Part shown: positions 48,240-61,690 of the stretch, piece after piece
Numbering within the stretch: the first letter of the stretch is position 1
Layout of the letters: every line of letters begins with the position of its first letter
Source: Phymorhynchus buccinoides
Lineage: Eukaryota; Mollusca; Gastropoda; Neogastropoda; Raphitomidae
Assembly: GCA_017654935.2 (NCBI GenBank)
Contig: CM065690.1
Coordinates: 22,740,582 to 22,804,581 of the forward strand
DNA length: 64,000 nt
Direction: 5' to 3'
Translations under genes and position numbers: made by a program
Notes under the pieces: generated by a model
Told to the model about the DNA's origin: nothing
The model's input: only the letters and a program-made list of their open reading frames with translations
Databases searched by the model: none

Positions 48240-49030
48240 TTGAGTCAGAATCTTTTAACGGAACCCTTTTTGCATATTTTCAACCAGTCACATATGACGA
48301 TGTAAAGAAAATAATTCTTAGCATGCCAAAGAAAGCCTGTAATTTAGACCCAGTTTTATCTCCACTTTTACTTTCATGTTTGGACGAAGTTTTACCGGTC
48401 ATTACCAACATAATGAATGAATCTCTTAGCACTGGCATAGTTCCGCATTGTTTTAAGCATGCTTCAGTCATACCTCTTCTTAAACAGTCAAACCTCGACC
48501 CTGAGCAGCTATAAAACTATCGCCCAGTTTCGAACCTGCCATTCCTTTCTAAACTTCTGGAGCGCATTGTTCTCTCGCAGCTATTAGCTCATTTAGAGTC
48601 CACCAACCTTCTTGAACCCTTTAATTCAGCCGATCAGAAGCATCACTGTACAGAAGCTGCCTTGCTTAGGGTTGTAAATGATCTTTTACAAGCTTCTAAC
48701 ATGGGTTGTGTTACAATGTTGTCGTTACTCGATTTGTCGGTGGCGTTCGACACCATTGATCATGGTAGATTATCCCAGCACTTTGGTTGTTCGGGAATGG
48801 TCCTGAACTGGTTCACTTCTTATGTTCAAAACCGCACACAAGGTTTCCTAATAAATGGTGTTAAGTATAGATCTGCAAATTCTTAGCTCAAATTCGGTGT
48901 GCCCCAGGGCTTGGTGCTCGGGCCTGTTCTTTTTACTATGTATACCAGGCCCCTCAACTTTCTTATTGCACAGTTAAACACTCAGTACCATTTCTTTGTT
49001 GACGACTCTCAGCAATTTGTATTGCTTAAA
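48240..49030 (+). pseudogene. L2-like LINE reverse transcriptase, decayed
   Basis: Reads in order: MPKKACNLDPVLSPLLLSCL, NYRPVSNLPFLSKLLERIVL, EAALLRVVNDLLQASNMG, LLDLSVAFDTIDHGRL, GVPQGLVLGPVLFTMYTRPL and FFVDDSQ. The RT palm motifs are present (FVDD for the usual FADD), with internal stops and a frameshift around 48770-48890. Confidence 0.88.
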
Positions 49031-49325
49031 GTCTTAGTACTTTTATCTTAGAAATGTGAATTTATATTGCTTAAGGTTTTAGTGCTTTTATCTGTCACAA
49101 TGTATTGCTTAAAGTCTTAGTACTTTTATCTTAGAAATGTGAATTTATATTGCTTAAGGTTTTAGTGCTTTTATCTGTCACAATGTATTGCTTAAAGTCT
49201 TAGTACTTTTATCTTAGAAATGTGAATTTATATTGCTTAAGGTTTTAGTGCTTTTATCTGTCACAATGTATTGCTTAAAGTCTTAGTACTTTTATCTTAG
49301 AAATGTGAATTTATATTGCTTAATG
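49020..49325. repeat. 83-bp tandem repeat, ~3.7 copies
   Basis: TATTGCTTAAAGTCTTAGTA recurs at 49020, 49103, 49186 and 49269. Each unit is itself two ~41-bp halves (AAAGTCTTAGTAC and AAGGTTTTAGTGC). Confidence 0.95.
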
Positions 49326-49429
49326 TGGGTTTTTTACTGCTTTTGTCTTGACTTTTTATTGATTATGTTCTCTTTATTTCCTTACGCTCCGAGTGTTTAC
49401 CTGCCTGTCTGTCCTCTCTCCCCCCCCTT

Positions 49430-49544
49430 CCCCTTGTCTCCCTCCCCCCCCCCCCCCCTCTCTCTCTCTTTCTCTGCCTCCGTCTTATTCATGTCAAAGT
49501 TTGCCCTGTCCACTTGTCTCCATCTTTGTGTTTGTCAGTCTGCC

Positions 49545-49619
<75 letters not shown>
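49430..49619. repeat. Poly-C and (CT)n
   Basis: C-runs at about 49444-49458 and 49543-49554, with (CT)n to 49619. Confidence 0.95.
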
Positions 49620-49624
<5 letters not shown>

Positions 49625-49659
49625 ATAGTAAAAAAGCCAAGTGTCCGTGTGTGTGTGTC

Positions 49660-50445
49660 TGGCTGTCTGAAACACAAAACGGGCCTTATAACTCCGCCGT
49701 TTTTTGACCGAATCGCTTCAAATTTGCTGTGAGCCCTAACGGGGCGATGGCAACGGCAACCAAGGCGGCCGTGTCATTTGCGCGGTTTGGCAAATGCGTG
49801 AAACGCGTATTCGCTGGACTCTCGGCGCCCGTATCTCCGGCATTTCTGGACCGATTACCGCACTTCAAATGTGGCAGGTAGATGACCGGGGACGGTGACT
49901 ATCGGTGTGCCAAACCGGAAGCAAATCGGTTCAGAAACGCGCGTGCTATGCGCCGCTTCACCTTTCCACGAATAACTCAGCCGTTTCTTAGCCGAATCGC
50001 TTCAAATTTGCTGTATGGCTTGCTATGGCCCGGGAAAATTTGAAGAGAATCGGGAGAGAGCGTCACTCTCAGAGCAGCGCCAACGGGAAACGGGGCCTTA
50101 TAACTCCGCTGTTTCTTAACCGAATCGCTTCAAATTTGCTGTACTCAGCGTTACCAGTACTTGGCGTTACCGTTACTAGGCGTTGCCGTTACTAGGGAGA
50201 GCGCATCACTCTCAGAGCAGCGCCAACGGGAAACGGGGCCTTATAACTCCACCTTTTTTTAACCGAATCGCTTCAAATTTGCTGTACTCAGCGTTACCAG
50301 TACTTGGCGTTACCGTTACTAGGGAGAGCGCATCACTCTCAGAGCAGCGCCAACGGGAAACGGGGCCTTATAACTCCACCTTTTCTTAACCGAATCGCTT
50401 CAAATTTGCTGTACTCAGTAAGGTGCGGGGGGTAGTAGAACGGGA
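49660..50445. repeat. Tandem/dispersed repeat with CCGAATCGCTTCAAATTTGC core
   Basis: The core recurs at about 49708, 49992, 50118, 50261 and 50389. The last three units (~130-140 bp) share GCGCCAACGGGAAACGGGGC and CAGCGTTACCAGTACTTGGC. Likely a minisatellite derived from a mobile element; type not recognised. Confidence 0.85.
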
Positions 50446-50818
50446 TGAGTGAAGAAGATGGAAGGAGGGAGAGAGACAAAAGTAATAATAATATTTTGCG
50501 GACCCGGTGAAACCAGTACTCAGCGTTACCAGTACGGTGCATTGCCAGTACTAGGCGTCGCGCTAGTGTGTCATTAAATAATGTTACTTTAATTCTATAT
50601 CATTGCTATGAAACATGGTGTGTCAATTTGTTAACATTTTTTATATGGTTTGATCAATGTTTGTAAAGCTATGAGAGCTTGCTTTTAGCATGATTTTTTT
50701 TATATTTATTATTATTATTACTTGTCTATAGAATAAAGGGATGGGAAAAATATTGAATGATTTTATTGTTGTTGCTTTGTAGGCCTACTGAGTTGCTTCA
50801 ACTAGTTCAATAAAACTC
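50446..50818. other. AT-rich spacer
   Basis: Nothing recognised. Confidence 0.4.
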
Positions 50819-50819
50819 A

Positions 50820-51262
<443 letters not shown>

Positions 51263-51354
51263 TGCACACACGCACATGAGTGCGCACGCGTATGACACTT
51301 TGCCAGCACTCCAATTGCTATAAATTTACACATAAATGCAGCGTCAATCGCAGT

Positions 51355-51574
51355 TATAGGGTAAGACGGGGTAAAAAGTCCATGGGCGGGTAAGAAGCTC
51401 ATGCCAATTATCTCATGAAATAAAGCAAATTTCAGTCACATTTTGCCCATGATACGAGTGTTAATGTTTAGCATTCGTCTCATGGGCAAATTTGACTGAA
51501 ATTTGCTTTATTTTATGAGATAATTGGCATGGGCTTCTTACCCTCCCATGGGCTTTTTACCCCGTCTTCCCCTA
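51355..51574. mobile_element. ~220-bp hairpin element
   Basis: Arms from GGGGTAAAAAGTCCATGGGC through ATTATCTCATGAAATAAAGC are mirrored on the right (TTTATGAGATAATTGGCATG, CATGGGCTTTTTACCCCG). The loop is ~20-30 bp and there is no ORF. It is a second, unrelated hairpin family. Confidence 0.9.
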
Positions 51575-52181
51575 CTTTAACCAGTCTACGCCATCTTTCA
51601 TTTTAAATTACGCGGATAATAACTAATAAAACTCTAACCGAGTAACCATGTTGGTGACACTAAACACGTGGTTTCTCCTTCACAAACAATTTTTCAAAAC
51701 ACTGGGTTAAAAGCGCGTGGAGCTGTTGCCACGACAACCGGCAAGCTGCGCTATGCTATCTTATAGGCTGACGCACGGACACGCGCACGTGACACGGGTT
51801 TCCCGTGCTCACAGATCGATAAACCCACCACCATCACTGCCTTCTGTTTCGCAGGCAGCTCGCGCATTCCCACTAAAGAGTGCCAGAATTCTCCCCCTCC
51901 AAGAGCCATTCCGCCATGATTTTATCGATCCATGCCCCGTCATAGATTCAACATGGCCACCTTCTAAGAGTCCAAGAACATTTTGCAGCATCTGTTAACC
52001 TATCTCTTGTGGTTCTCTCCGCGTTTTCTGTCTTCTTTATCTCGGGCCTTGAAGGGTTGTTCTTGTGCTTTGTTCCAAGCGTCAGAAAGCAGGATTCACT
52101 TAATTTAATGATCAGGCAATCTTCTTTGTATTCAGGCACGACCGTATACATACTAAAAAGAACTCCCAGAATGTGTGACTA
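51575..52181. other. Mixed-composition spacer
   Basis: CpG-containing sequence at 51700-51960 with short minus-strand ORFs; could be exon or promoter sequence of a minus-strand gene, but none is supported. Confidence 0.35.
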
Positions 52182-52493
52182 TCAAAACAATTCCATCACC
52201 AAAACTGCCTCCTGACTTTTCTCTAGCAAACATAGCATGTTTCTTTGCAACGGGTCTGTGAGCATGGGTGTGGAGGAGGTGAGACTCCCAGTTTTGATGC
52301 CAGAACTTCGATCTGCTATAAGGAAATAAAAGTGAAGACCAGAGACCGAGTGCGGGGATAAAATAGAAAGATGGACAACTATTCGTTCTCGTTCTCGGGG
52401 CCTTCGTGGCCGACTCAAGTGAGGAGCTTTCTGTCGCAGTTTTTCGAGACGTTCAGTGCATTCTCCAGACACATCGCTCCCACCTACCGCCAT
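52182..52493 (-). CDS. Weak candidate minus-strand ORF
   Basis: A 103-codon ATG ORF starting MAVGGSDVSGECTERLEKLR then QKAPHLSRPRRPRERERIVV. The first ~43 residues look coding; the rest is less so, with a possible internal acceptor (CTTATAG). The same region is mirrored with errors at about 56225-56480 in the right arm. No family recognised. Confidence 0.28.
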   Translation of the reverse strand: MAVGGSDVSGECTERLEKLRQKAPHLSRPRRPRERERIVVHLSILSPHSVSGLHFYFLIADRSSGIKTGSLTSSTPMLTDPLQRNMLCLLEKSQEAVLVMELF

Positions 52494-52814
52494 GACCGAT
52501 GTGAAAGGTCAGTATAAGCAGAGAAAACATGTTGCTTCTTGATGACTATAATTATACATGCCAGTCGATCTATTGTTTTCAACTATGACTTAAAAAATGT
52601 ATTTACAGTGATATGCCATGCCCAAAAGACATAGTGCCCACTCTCTCGGCCACTTGAGCCTGAGGATGAAACCACCTGTCAGAAAAAAGCATAGGCCTAC
52701 ATCCCGAATTTGGCTTAAAACGGGGAGAGAAAAAAACTGCACTTGACGTCGGCCTAAGCAAATAGAAGCCATGAATAGGCTATAAAGAAGAGAGAGAGAG
52801 AGAGAGAGCGAACG
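52494..52814. other. Non-coding stretch
   Basis: (GA)n at about 52787-52808. No supported gene. Confidence 0.4.
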
Positions 52815-53265
52815 AACGAAATTTTATTTATTATAATAATAATAATAATAAATAAAGCTTATATAGTGCTCTTCGAATAAACAAATCATTTATACAGAAT
52901 AATGGGATAAGCATAAATACTTTTTTTTACATCTAGCCCTGTGGCAAAAGAAAAAATACCAACAACAGCAAAATATTCAATGAAGAAAAAGAGCAACAAC
53001 AAAAAACACACAAGCAAACAATGAAATATAAAAAGCGAAAACAACATCTATTCACAGAGAGAGAGAACAAAAAATCATTTACACAGAGTAATGAGATAAG
53101 CATAAGTACTTTTTTACACCCAGCCCTGTAGCAAAAGAAAATAGTCTATCGAATAAATAACAACAGCAGCAAACTAGTCAATGAAGAAGAAAAAACCACA
53201 CACACACAAGCAAACGATTAAACATAGCCGAGGCCTAAAAAGCGAAAACAACATCAATTCAGAGA
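52815..53265 (-). repeat. Retroelement tail, tandemly duplicated (~190 bp x 2)
   Basis: ATTTACACAGAGTAATGAGATAAGCATAAGTACTTTTTTAC-type sequence and AGCCCTGTGGCAAAAG occur twice (about 52888 and 53077). On the minus strand this matches the tail motifs at 9250-9492 (CAGGGCTGGTG, CTTATCTCATTA). Confidence 0.7.
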
Positions 53266-53421
53266 GAGACAGAGATATTGAGTGACCACAAATTCTTGGT
53301 ATGTCTCACAAGACTGAGGACATCCTCCCGTGGCAGATTGAGTTGGCAGCAGTCAATCAAAGACAATTGTTGTTGCTCGGTTGTTGTAATGCGCGCGCAT
53401 CCACATAGACACACGGGCTCC

Positions 53422-53424
<3 letters not shown>

Positions 53425-53518
<94 letters not shown>

Positions 53519-53707
53519 CGGCACACACACACACATAATGCACAAACATACACGCGCGCGCGTACTCACGCACGCATACACACACATACAGAGGCACACA
53601 CACTGGCGCACAAACATGGGCCTATATGCACGCACGCGCACACACACGCGCGCACACACACACGCGCACACGCACGCACGCGCACACACGCACGCACGCA
53701 CACGCAC

Positions 53708-53767
<60 letters not shown>

Positions 53768-53815
53768 ACACACACACTCATTCACAGACAGAGAGAGAGA
53801 GAGAGAATACACTGA
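53425..53815. repeat. (CT)n followed by CA/CG-rich alternating tract
   Basis: (CT)n 53425-53498, then ~290 bp of CA/CG alternation with Z-DNA potential, then (GA)n. Its noisy mirror is at 54895-55235. Confidence 0.95.
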
Positions 53816-53968
53816 ACACGACTGAATGGTTTAATGTACATTGGCCTTGAGCCACAAATGACATGGATAAGGAGCAACGAGAATGAAATAAACAAAATCA
53901 AATCCTTCACGCAAAAGGTAAAAGAAAAGAAAATCAATACATATTATATGCGTCATCCCAGTAAACTG

Positions 53969-53974
53969 AGAGAG

Positions 53975-54068
<94 letters not shown>
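53969..54068. repeat. (GA)n microsatellite
   Basis: About 100 bp of GA, mirrored as CT at 54599-54680. Confidence 0.97.
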
Positions 54069-54071
<3 letters not shown>

Positions 54072-54149
54072 TCGGTACGATACGAAGCTTCTCCTCCTCC
54101 TTCTCTTGAGGGCCCACGGTCAATAGGTTGACCATTCTGACCCCCCTTG

Positions 54150-54475
54150 TTGATCCTACTCCTACTCCTGTCCAGTCAGGAGTCCCCCAGGGGTCCGTGT
54201 TGGGTCCGTCCCCTTTCCTCCTATATATCAATGACTCGCCCGAGGGTCTTCAATCTACAGCACGCCTGTTTGCTGATGATACCATCTGCCATCAGGACAT
54301 TCAAGCTTCCACTGATCAAGACCTACTTCAGGACGATCTTGACAGACTTGCCTCATGGGAAGACCCGGCTTTCCACCCCCAGAAATGCTATGTCCTACAT
54401 GCGACCAGGCGCAGAAAGACACTGGAGAAGGCCTATATCATTCACGGACACCAGCTCCAGTGCGTGCCCCAGACT
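54150..54475 (+). pseudogene. L2-like reverse transcriptase fragment at the palindrome loop
   Basis: Continuous frame: PTPVQSGVPQGSVLGPSPFL, RLFADDT (catalytic DD present), DQDLLQDDLDRLASWE, FHPQKCYVLHATRRR and AYIIHGHQLQCVPQT. After QT the expected KYLGV is absent because the sequence turns into the reverse complement of the left arm. Confidence 0.88.
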
Positions 54476-54646
54476 CCTGACTGGAGCAGGAGGCTAGTAG
54501 TCGATCAACAAGGGGTCATGAATGGTCAACCTAGTGACCGGGGGGGTGGGGCCCTCAAGAGAAGGAGGAGGAGAAGCTTCGTATCGTACCGATTATACTC
54601 TCTCTCTCATCTCTCTCTCTCTCCGCGTCTCTCTCTCATCTCGTTT

Positions 54647-54686
<40 letters not shown>

Positions 54687-54916
54687 CGTCCTCACTCTCG
54701 TTTATGGGATGACGCGAATAATATGTTTGATTTTCTTTTGCTTTTACCTTTTGGCGTAAGGATTTGATTTTGTTTATTTCATTCTCGTTGCTCGCTTCTC
54801 GCATATGTCACTTTGTGGCTCAAGCCAATGTACATTAAACCGATCGAGTCGTGTTCAATGTATTCTCTCTCGCTCTCCTCATCTCTGTCTGTGAATGAGT
54901 GTGTGTGTGTGTGATG

Positions 54917-54947
<31 letters not shown>

Positions 54948-57096
54948 TGTGTGTGTGCGTGCGTGTGCGTGGCGTGCGTGTGCGCGTGGCGTGCGTGTGC
55001 GCGTGTGTGGCTCGCGTGTGTTGGGCGCGTGCGTTGCATACTAGGCTGCCATGTTTGTGCGCGCGTGTGTGTGCCTCTGTATGTGTGTGTATGCGTGCGT
55101 GAGTACGCGCGCGCGTGTATGTTTGTGTCATTATGTGTGTGTGTGGGCCGTGTGTGTGTGGTGTGTGTGAGAGGAGAGAGAGATAGAGAGAGGAGTAGAG
55201 AGAGAGTAGAGATAGAGAGAGAGAGAGAGAGAGAGCCGGAGGCCCGTGTGTCTATGTGGATGCCCCGCCTGCGCGCATTAGTCCAACAACCGAGGCGAAC
55301 AACAATTTGTCTTTGATTGGACTGCTGGGGCCAACTCAATCTGCCACGGAGGATGTCCTCAGTCTTGGAGACATACCAAGAATTTGTGGTCACTCAATAT
55401 CTCTGTTCTCATCGCTGAATTGATGTTGTTTTCGCTTTTTAGGCCTCGCTATGTTTAATCGTTTGCTTGTGTGTGTGTGGTTTTCTTCTTCTTCATTGGA
55501 CTAGTTGCTGCTGTTGTGGTATTTATTACGATTAGACTATTTTCTTTTGCTGCAGGGCTGGTGTAAAAGAAGTACTTATGGCGTATCTCATTACCTCTGT
55601 TTAGAATGATTTTTTGTCTCTCTCGTCTGTGATAGATGTTGTTTTCGCTTTTTATATTTCATTGTTTGCTTGTGTGTTTTTTGTTGTTGCTCTTTTCTTT
55701 CATTGAATATTTTGGGCTGATTTGTTGGTATTTTTTTCTTGAGGGCGGGGGGGGCCACAGGCTAGATGTAGAAAAAAGTATTTATGCTTATCCCATTATT
55801 CTGTATAATATGGAATTTGTTTATATTCGAAGAGCCCTATATAGGAGCTTTATTTATTATTATTTATTATCTATAATAAACTAAAATTTTCGTCGTTGCG
55901 GCGCCGTCTCGTCTCTCGATCTCTCTCTCTTTATAGCCTATTCATGTCTTCTATGTGGGCTTAGGGTGCCGACGTGCAGAGATGCAGTTTTTTTTTCCTC
56001 TCCCCGTTTTGAAAGTTCCAAATCGGGAATGTAGGCCATATGCTTTTTTCTGCAGGTGGTTTCATCGCTGCAGGCTCAAGTGGGCCCGAGGAGAGTGTGC
56101 ATCTATGTGTCTTTTGGGCAGTGGCATATCACTGGGTAAATACGGTGATTTTTTTTAAGTCATATTGAAAAACAATTAGATCGACTGGCAGAGTATATTA
56201 TAGTACTCAAGCAGCAGGACATGTTTCTCTGCTTATAACTGACCTTTCAGCATCGGTACAATGGCGTAGGTTGGAGGGCGATGTGTCTGGAGAACTGCAG
56301 CTGAACGTCTCGAAAAACTGCGACACAAGTGAAAGCTGCCCCTCACTTGAGGTGTCGGCGCATAGAAGCCCCGAGTAACGAGAACGAATAGTTGTCGCAT
56401 CTTTCTATTTTTAATCCCCTCCGCCGGCTCAAAAGGTCTCTGTCTTCACTTTATATTTCCTTATAGCAGCATCGAAGTTTCTGCATTGGCAAAACTGGAG
56501 TCTGCACTCCTCCAGCACCAGTGCTCCAGAGAAGGAGCGACGAGACCCTTATGGGGCAAGAAACTATGGCTATGTTTGCTCAGAGAAAAGTCGAGAGAGG
56601 CAGTTTTGGTGAATGGAATTGTTTGTTTGATAGTCACAGCATTGCTGGGGAGATTCTTTTTAGAATGTGGATTCGAGTCGTGCCTAATACAAAGAATATT
56701 GCCTGATCAATTAAATTTAAGTGCACGCTGCTTTCTCGACGTTGGAACAAATCCAAAGAAAAAAAGCCCCCGAAACCCCCAAAAAAAGCCAGCAGAGAGC
56801 AAGCGCTTCTAGAGCCTGAGTTATAACGAAGACAAAAAAAAAAAAAAGCGCGGAGAGAACGGTCTACCGTGAGTTATAGTTGTATGTTTAACCAGATCGC
56901 TTGCAAATTTTCTTGGATCTCTTGAGAAGTTTGGGCCATGTTGAATCTATGAGCGGGGGCGATGGGATCGAATAATAATCATGGCGGAATAGGCTCTTGG
57001 ATGGGGGAGAATTCTGGGCACTCTTAGTGGGAATGCGGTTGAGCTGCTGCGCGCAAAGCAAGAAGGCACTGAGGGTGGTGGGTTTGATGCTAAACA

Positions 57097-57101
57097 AAAA
57101 A

Positions 57102-57132
<31 letters not shown>

Positions 57133-57151
57133 TAAAAAAAAAAAAAAAAAA
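57097..57151. repeat. Poly-A run in the noisy arm
   Basis: About 50 mostly A bases where the mirrored left sequence (around 51820) has none, consistent with sequencing error and not genomic expansion. Confidence 0.75.
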
Positions 57152-60100
57152 AGATTCTGTGAGCACTGGGAACCGCTGTTCAGGGGAGGGGAGGAGGGCG
57201 TGTGCGTGCGCGTGTCGCGTGCGTCAGCCTCTTTAAGGGATTAGCATAGCGCAGCTGTGCCGGTTGTCGTGGCAGTTTTCAGCTCCAGGCGGCGCTTTTA
57301 ACCTTGGCATGTGTGATTTTGAAAAATTGTTTGTGTAAGGAGCTATAAACGCTTACTGTGTTAGTGTGGCAGGGCCAACAATGGTTACTTCGGTTAAGAG
57401 TTTTAGTTAGTTATTATCCGCGTTTAATTTAAAATGAATAGAGATTGGGCGTAGACTGGTTTGTAAAGTCTCGGGGGGTAAGACAGGGGGTAAAAAGCCC
57501 ATGGGAGGGTATGTAGAAGCTCTGTGGCATGCCAAATTATCCTCATGAGAAATAAAGGGCAAATTTCAGTCAATTTGGGCCCCAATGAGATTCGAACTGG
57601 CTAAAGCGATTGACAGCTCGTATCATGGTCGTCTAGGAAAAATTTTTAAAACAAATGTATTTTGTGAGCGGATAATTTGTTTATTTTCAGGCGTGGAGTG
57701 TATAATTTGCATGTAGCTTCCTAAATGCGCCGCCGGCATGTGAGCTTTTCTAGGGCGGCCCGTCTTAGGGCGACCTATAAGCTGCGATTGACATCAGAAA
57801 AGAAATAGGGGTGGCTGCATTTTATGAATTGTAAATTTATAGCGGCGAATTGGTAGTGGCTGGGCTCCAAGTGTGCATAGCGCGTGGCCGGCACTGCTAT
57901 GTAGCGTGTGTGGTGTCATTGGAGATGGAAAGAGAGTGTGTGTTGTGTTGTGTGTGTGTGTGTGTGTGTGTGTGTGAGAGATGAAGGTAGCAGAGAGAGA
58001 GAGAGAGAGAGAAGAGAGAGAGGTACGAGAGAGAGAGAGAGTTTAGAGGAGTAGAGTGTATGATGATGAGAGTAGGCGACGAGTAGAGACAGAGAGAGAA
58101 TCTAACAGGACTAAGACTGACTGACCAAAATGAGCAGTAGATGACTGAACAGTAGAAGAGAGAGGTAGATTAGAGAGTAGAGAGTTTAGATTAAGAGCAG
58201 TAGAGAGAGAGTTTATAGGTAGAGGAGGGGGGCAGCAGAGAGTGTACACAGTGTAGAGTAGATGAGAGAGAGAGAGTTAGAGAGACAGAGAGAGAAGTGA
58301 GAAGTTTAGTAGAGATATCAGACTAGGACTAGACTGTACTGACAGAAAAAAGAAGGAGTAAATATGACAAGCAGTATGAGTGAGAGAGTAGAGAGAGCAG
58401 AGAGCGAGAGGCATTGAGTTTTATGGAAGCTTAGTTGAAGGCAACTCAGTATGGCCCTACAAAGCATACAACAATATGAAATCATATCAATATTTTTCGC
58501 CTATGCCTGGCTTTACTTCTATAGACAAAGTATATAATAGATTAATAAATATATTAAATAAAATGGCATGTGCTAAAAGCTTAAGTCTCTCATAGGTCTT
58601 TATCGGAAGACCTTGTATGCAAACCTTATCATAGAAAAATTAGTTAACAGAATTGTACGACACGGGGCATGTTCATTAGCTAAATGATATAGGAATATAA
58701 TAGTAACATTATTTAATGACAGCACTTAGCGCGACGGGGCCTAGGTAGCTGGTCAATGCACGCGTAGCATGGGGGAGGGGGTGAAAGGCGCTGATTGAGC
58801 TGTTTCACGTCGGGTCCGCAAAATATTATTATTAGGGCTTTTGTCTCTCTCCCTCCTTCGCTATCTTTCTTCATGGCTCATGCCGTCTAGCATACGCCCC
58901 CTGGCACCTTCTCTGAGTAGGCAGCGAAATTTGAAGGGCGATTGCTGTTACAGAAAAGTTGGAGTTGATAATGGGGGGGAGGGGGGGGGGGGAGGGGTCC
59001 CCGTTCGCGGCGTTGTGCGCTGGCTCTGAGAGTGATGCGCTCTCCGCTAAGTACGGCGTAACCCCATAGTACTGGTTAACTTGTGAGGTAGGCAGCAAAT
59101 TTGAAGCGATTCAGAGGGTGTTAAAAAGTATGGTGGAGTTATATGGAGGCCGCGTTTTCCGTTGGCGCTGGCTCTTGAGAGTGATGCGCTTGCTCCGGCT
59201 GTATAGCAGGCTAGATCTGCCTAGTACCGGTAAGCGCCAAGTCTGTGATAGGGCGGTCTGAGTAGAGATGCAAAATTTGAAGCGATTGCAGGTTAAGTAA
59301 ACAGCCGAGCGGTAGTTAGTTATAGGCTCCCGTTTCCGTTAGGGTCGGCGGGGTCGTAGGGCGGCTGCTCTGAGAGTGACGCTCTGGCAGCTCCGCGATT
59401 CTCTTCAATTTTGCCGGCGGGCGTTCTATATGGGCTGATAGTCACTACTAGTGCAAATTTGGAAGCGATTCGGTGCTATTGAAGAGGAACGGCTGAGTTA
59501 TTCGTGGAAAGAGTGAAGGCGGCGGCATAGCTACATCGTGGGTCGTTTCTGAAAGGCTGGAGATTTGCTTCCGGTTTGGGCACTATCGAAGCATGAGTTC
59601 ACGTCCGCGGTCTATCTACTGTGATTTTGTGTGGTTGTGCTGCCTTAGGCATTTGAAGTGGCGGTAATGGCGTGGTGTGGGGGGGGGGTTTGTTTAGGGG
59701 GGGGGTTTTGGGGGGAGGGTCGGGCAGAAATGCCGAGATACGGGCGGCTCCGTAAGAAGTGCGCTGAGGGGTCGATACGCGTTTCACGCTATTTGGGCTA
59801 AACCGCGGCAAATGAAGCACGGCCGCCTTGGTTGGGGCTTTTCGTTGCGGCGAATCTGCCGGGACCGTTAGGGGGCTTCACAGCAATACATTATATTTGA
59901 TAGGGCGATTAGCGGTGGCAAAAAAGTCGGGGCGGAAGTTATAAAGGGCGGCCGTTTTGAAAAAAAGTTTCAGGTACTGAGTCCACTTACACAGGGCATA
60001 ACCGGACCAACTTGGCTTTTTACTAATATGGATTGTATAGAGTAGGTGAGGTGTAGAGTAGGAGAGAGTAGTAGATAGAGAGTAGAGTAGTAGAGAGGAG

Positions 60101-60799
60101 AGTATATGAGAGTAGAGGGGGGGGGGGGGGGCAACTGACAAAAGCACAAAGAGATGAGAGTACTAAGGTGGAGCAGGGGGGCATTAACTTTGACATGAAT
60201 TTAAGACGGAGGGGCAGGGAGAGAGATAGAGTAGTTTAGAGGGGGGGGGGGGAAGAGGAGACTATAAGGGCTGAGGGGTGGGATGAGAGGTACAGAGCAT
60301 GGCTAGGTAAGGGGGCACTCGGATGTCGTAAGGTAAATAATAGAGAAGCATAATCCAATAAAAAGTCATAGGAGCAAAACAGTAAAAAAGGCCCAGCATT
60401 AGCAAATATATAATTCACGATTTCTAAGGATAAAAGTACTAAGCTACTATTTTAAGCTTAATACTTTGACAAGATAGACCTCAGGGCTAGTCTAAAAATG
60501 AACCTTAAGGCAATATTACAATTCACTATGGGCTGAAGATAAAATTAGCAATTAAGACATTTAGCTAATTACTATTGTGACGGACGATAAAAGCAGGCTA
60601 ATAACGTCTTAAGGCTAATATAGAATTCACATTGGCTTAAAGGATCGAAAGTACTTAAGGACTTTTCAGCAATAGCATTGTGACAAGATAAAAGGCACTA
60701 GAAACTTAAGCGAATATAAATTCACATTTCGTAAGGATAAGTACTTAAGACTTAAGCAATACAATTGGCTGAATGTCGTCATACAAAGAAATGGTAGCT

Positions 60800-61690
60800 G
60801 TGGAGTGTCTTAACTGTGCATAAGTAAAGTTGATGGGGCTTCTGGTGATACATTTTAACTAAGAACTTGTAGTCCCCTGGCCCCACCCTCCCCCCCCCCC
60901 CCTGGACCGAAGCCCGAGCACCAAGCTAACCAAAGGTGCTTACACCGGAATTTGAGCTATAGAATTTGGCAGATGCTATTACTTACTACCAATTATACTT
61001 AGGAACACCTTGTGTGCGGTTTTGAACGTTTAAGAATGCGGAAAAAAAACCAGTTGGCAGATCGGTGCATTCTCCGAGAGAAACCATAAGTGCTGGGATT
61101 ATATCTACCATGATGGCATGTTGTTCGACAGGCACACCGACAATCGTAGTGACGACAACATTGGTAACAGCAACCCATAGTTAGAAGGCTTGTAGAACAA
61201 GTCATTTAGGTAGGCAACCTAAGCAAGGCAGGCTTCTGTAGCTACGTGATTGCTTCTGATGCGGCTGAATTTTAAAGGGTCAAGAAGGTTGGTGGACTCT
61301 AAATAGAGCTAGATAGGGTTTTCTTGCGGAGAGAACAATGCGCATCGTGAGAAGTTTAGATACTGAGGGAATATTGGCTAGGATCGAAACTGTCGGGTGC
61401 GAATATGTTTTATAGTCTGCTGCCAGGGGTCGAGGTTTGACTGTTTAAGAAGAGGTATGACTTGAAGAGCATGCTTAGAAAGCAATGCGGAAGCCAAAAA
61501 AAAGTGCTAGTGCATTAAGAGATTCATTGCATTATGTTGAGTTATGAGGCCGGTTAATATACTTCGTCGCAAAGGGCATAAAGTAAAAGGTAGATAAAAC
61601 TGTTGGCTAATATTTATCAGGCTTTCTGGGGGGGGGCATGGCTATAAAAAAAAAAAAAAAGAAATTATTTTCTTTACGATCCGTCATATT
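60800..61690 (-). pseudogene. Noisy mirror of the L2-like RT at 48290-48990
   Basis: CCCGAGCACCAAG at about 60915 is complementary to the GVPQGLVLGP-coding region at 48895-48925. TTTCTTTACGATCCGTCATA at about 61670 matches the 48300 region inverted. Frames are destroyed by indels. Confidence 0.75.

Noticed and set aside
49020..49325. CRISPR-like array
   Set aside because: The 83-bp units are contiguous with no unique spacers, and the context is eukaryotic.
56486..56812. 108-codon ORF in the right arm
   Set aside because: It is the error-containing mirror of 52000-52300 and its frame arises from indels.
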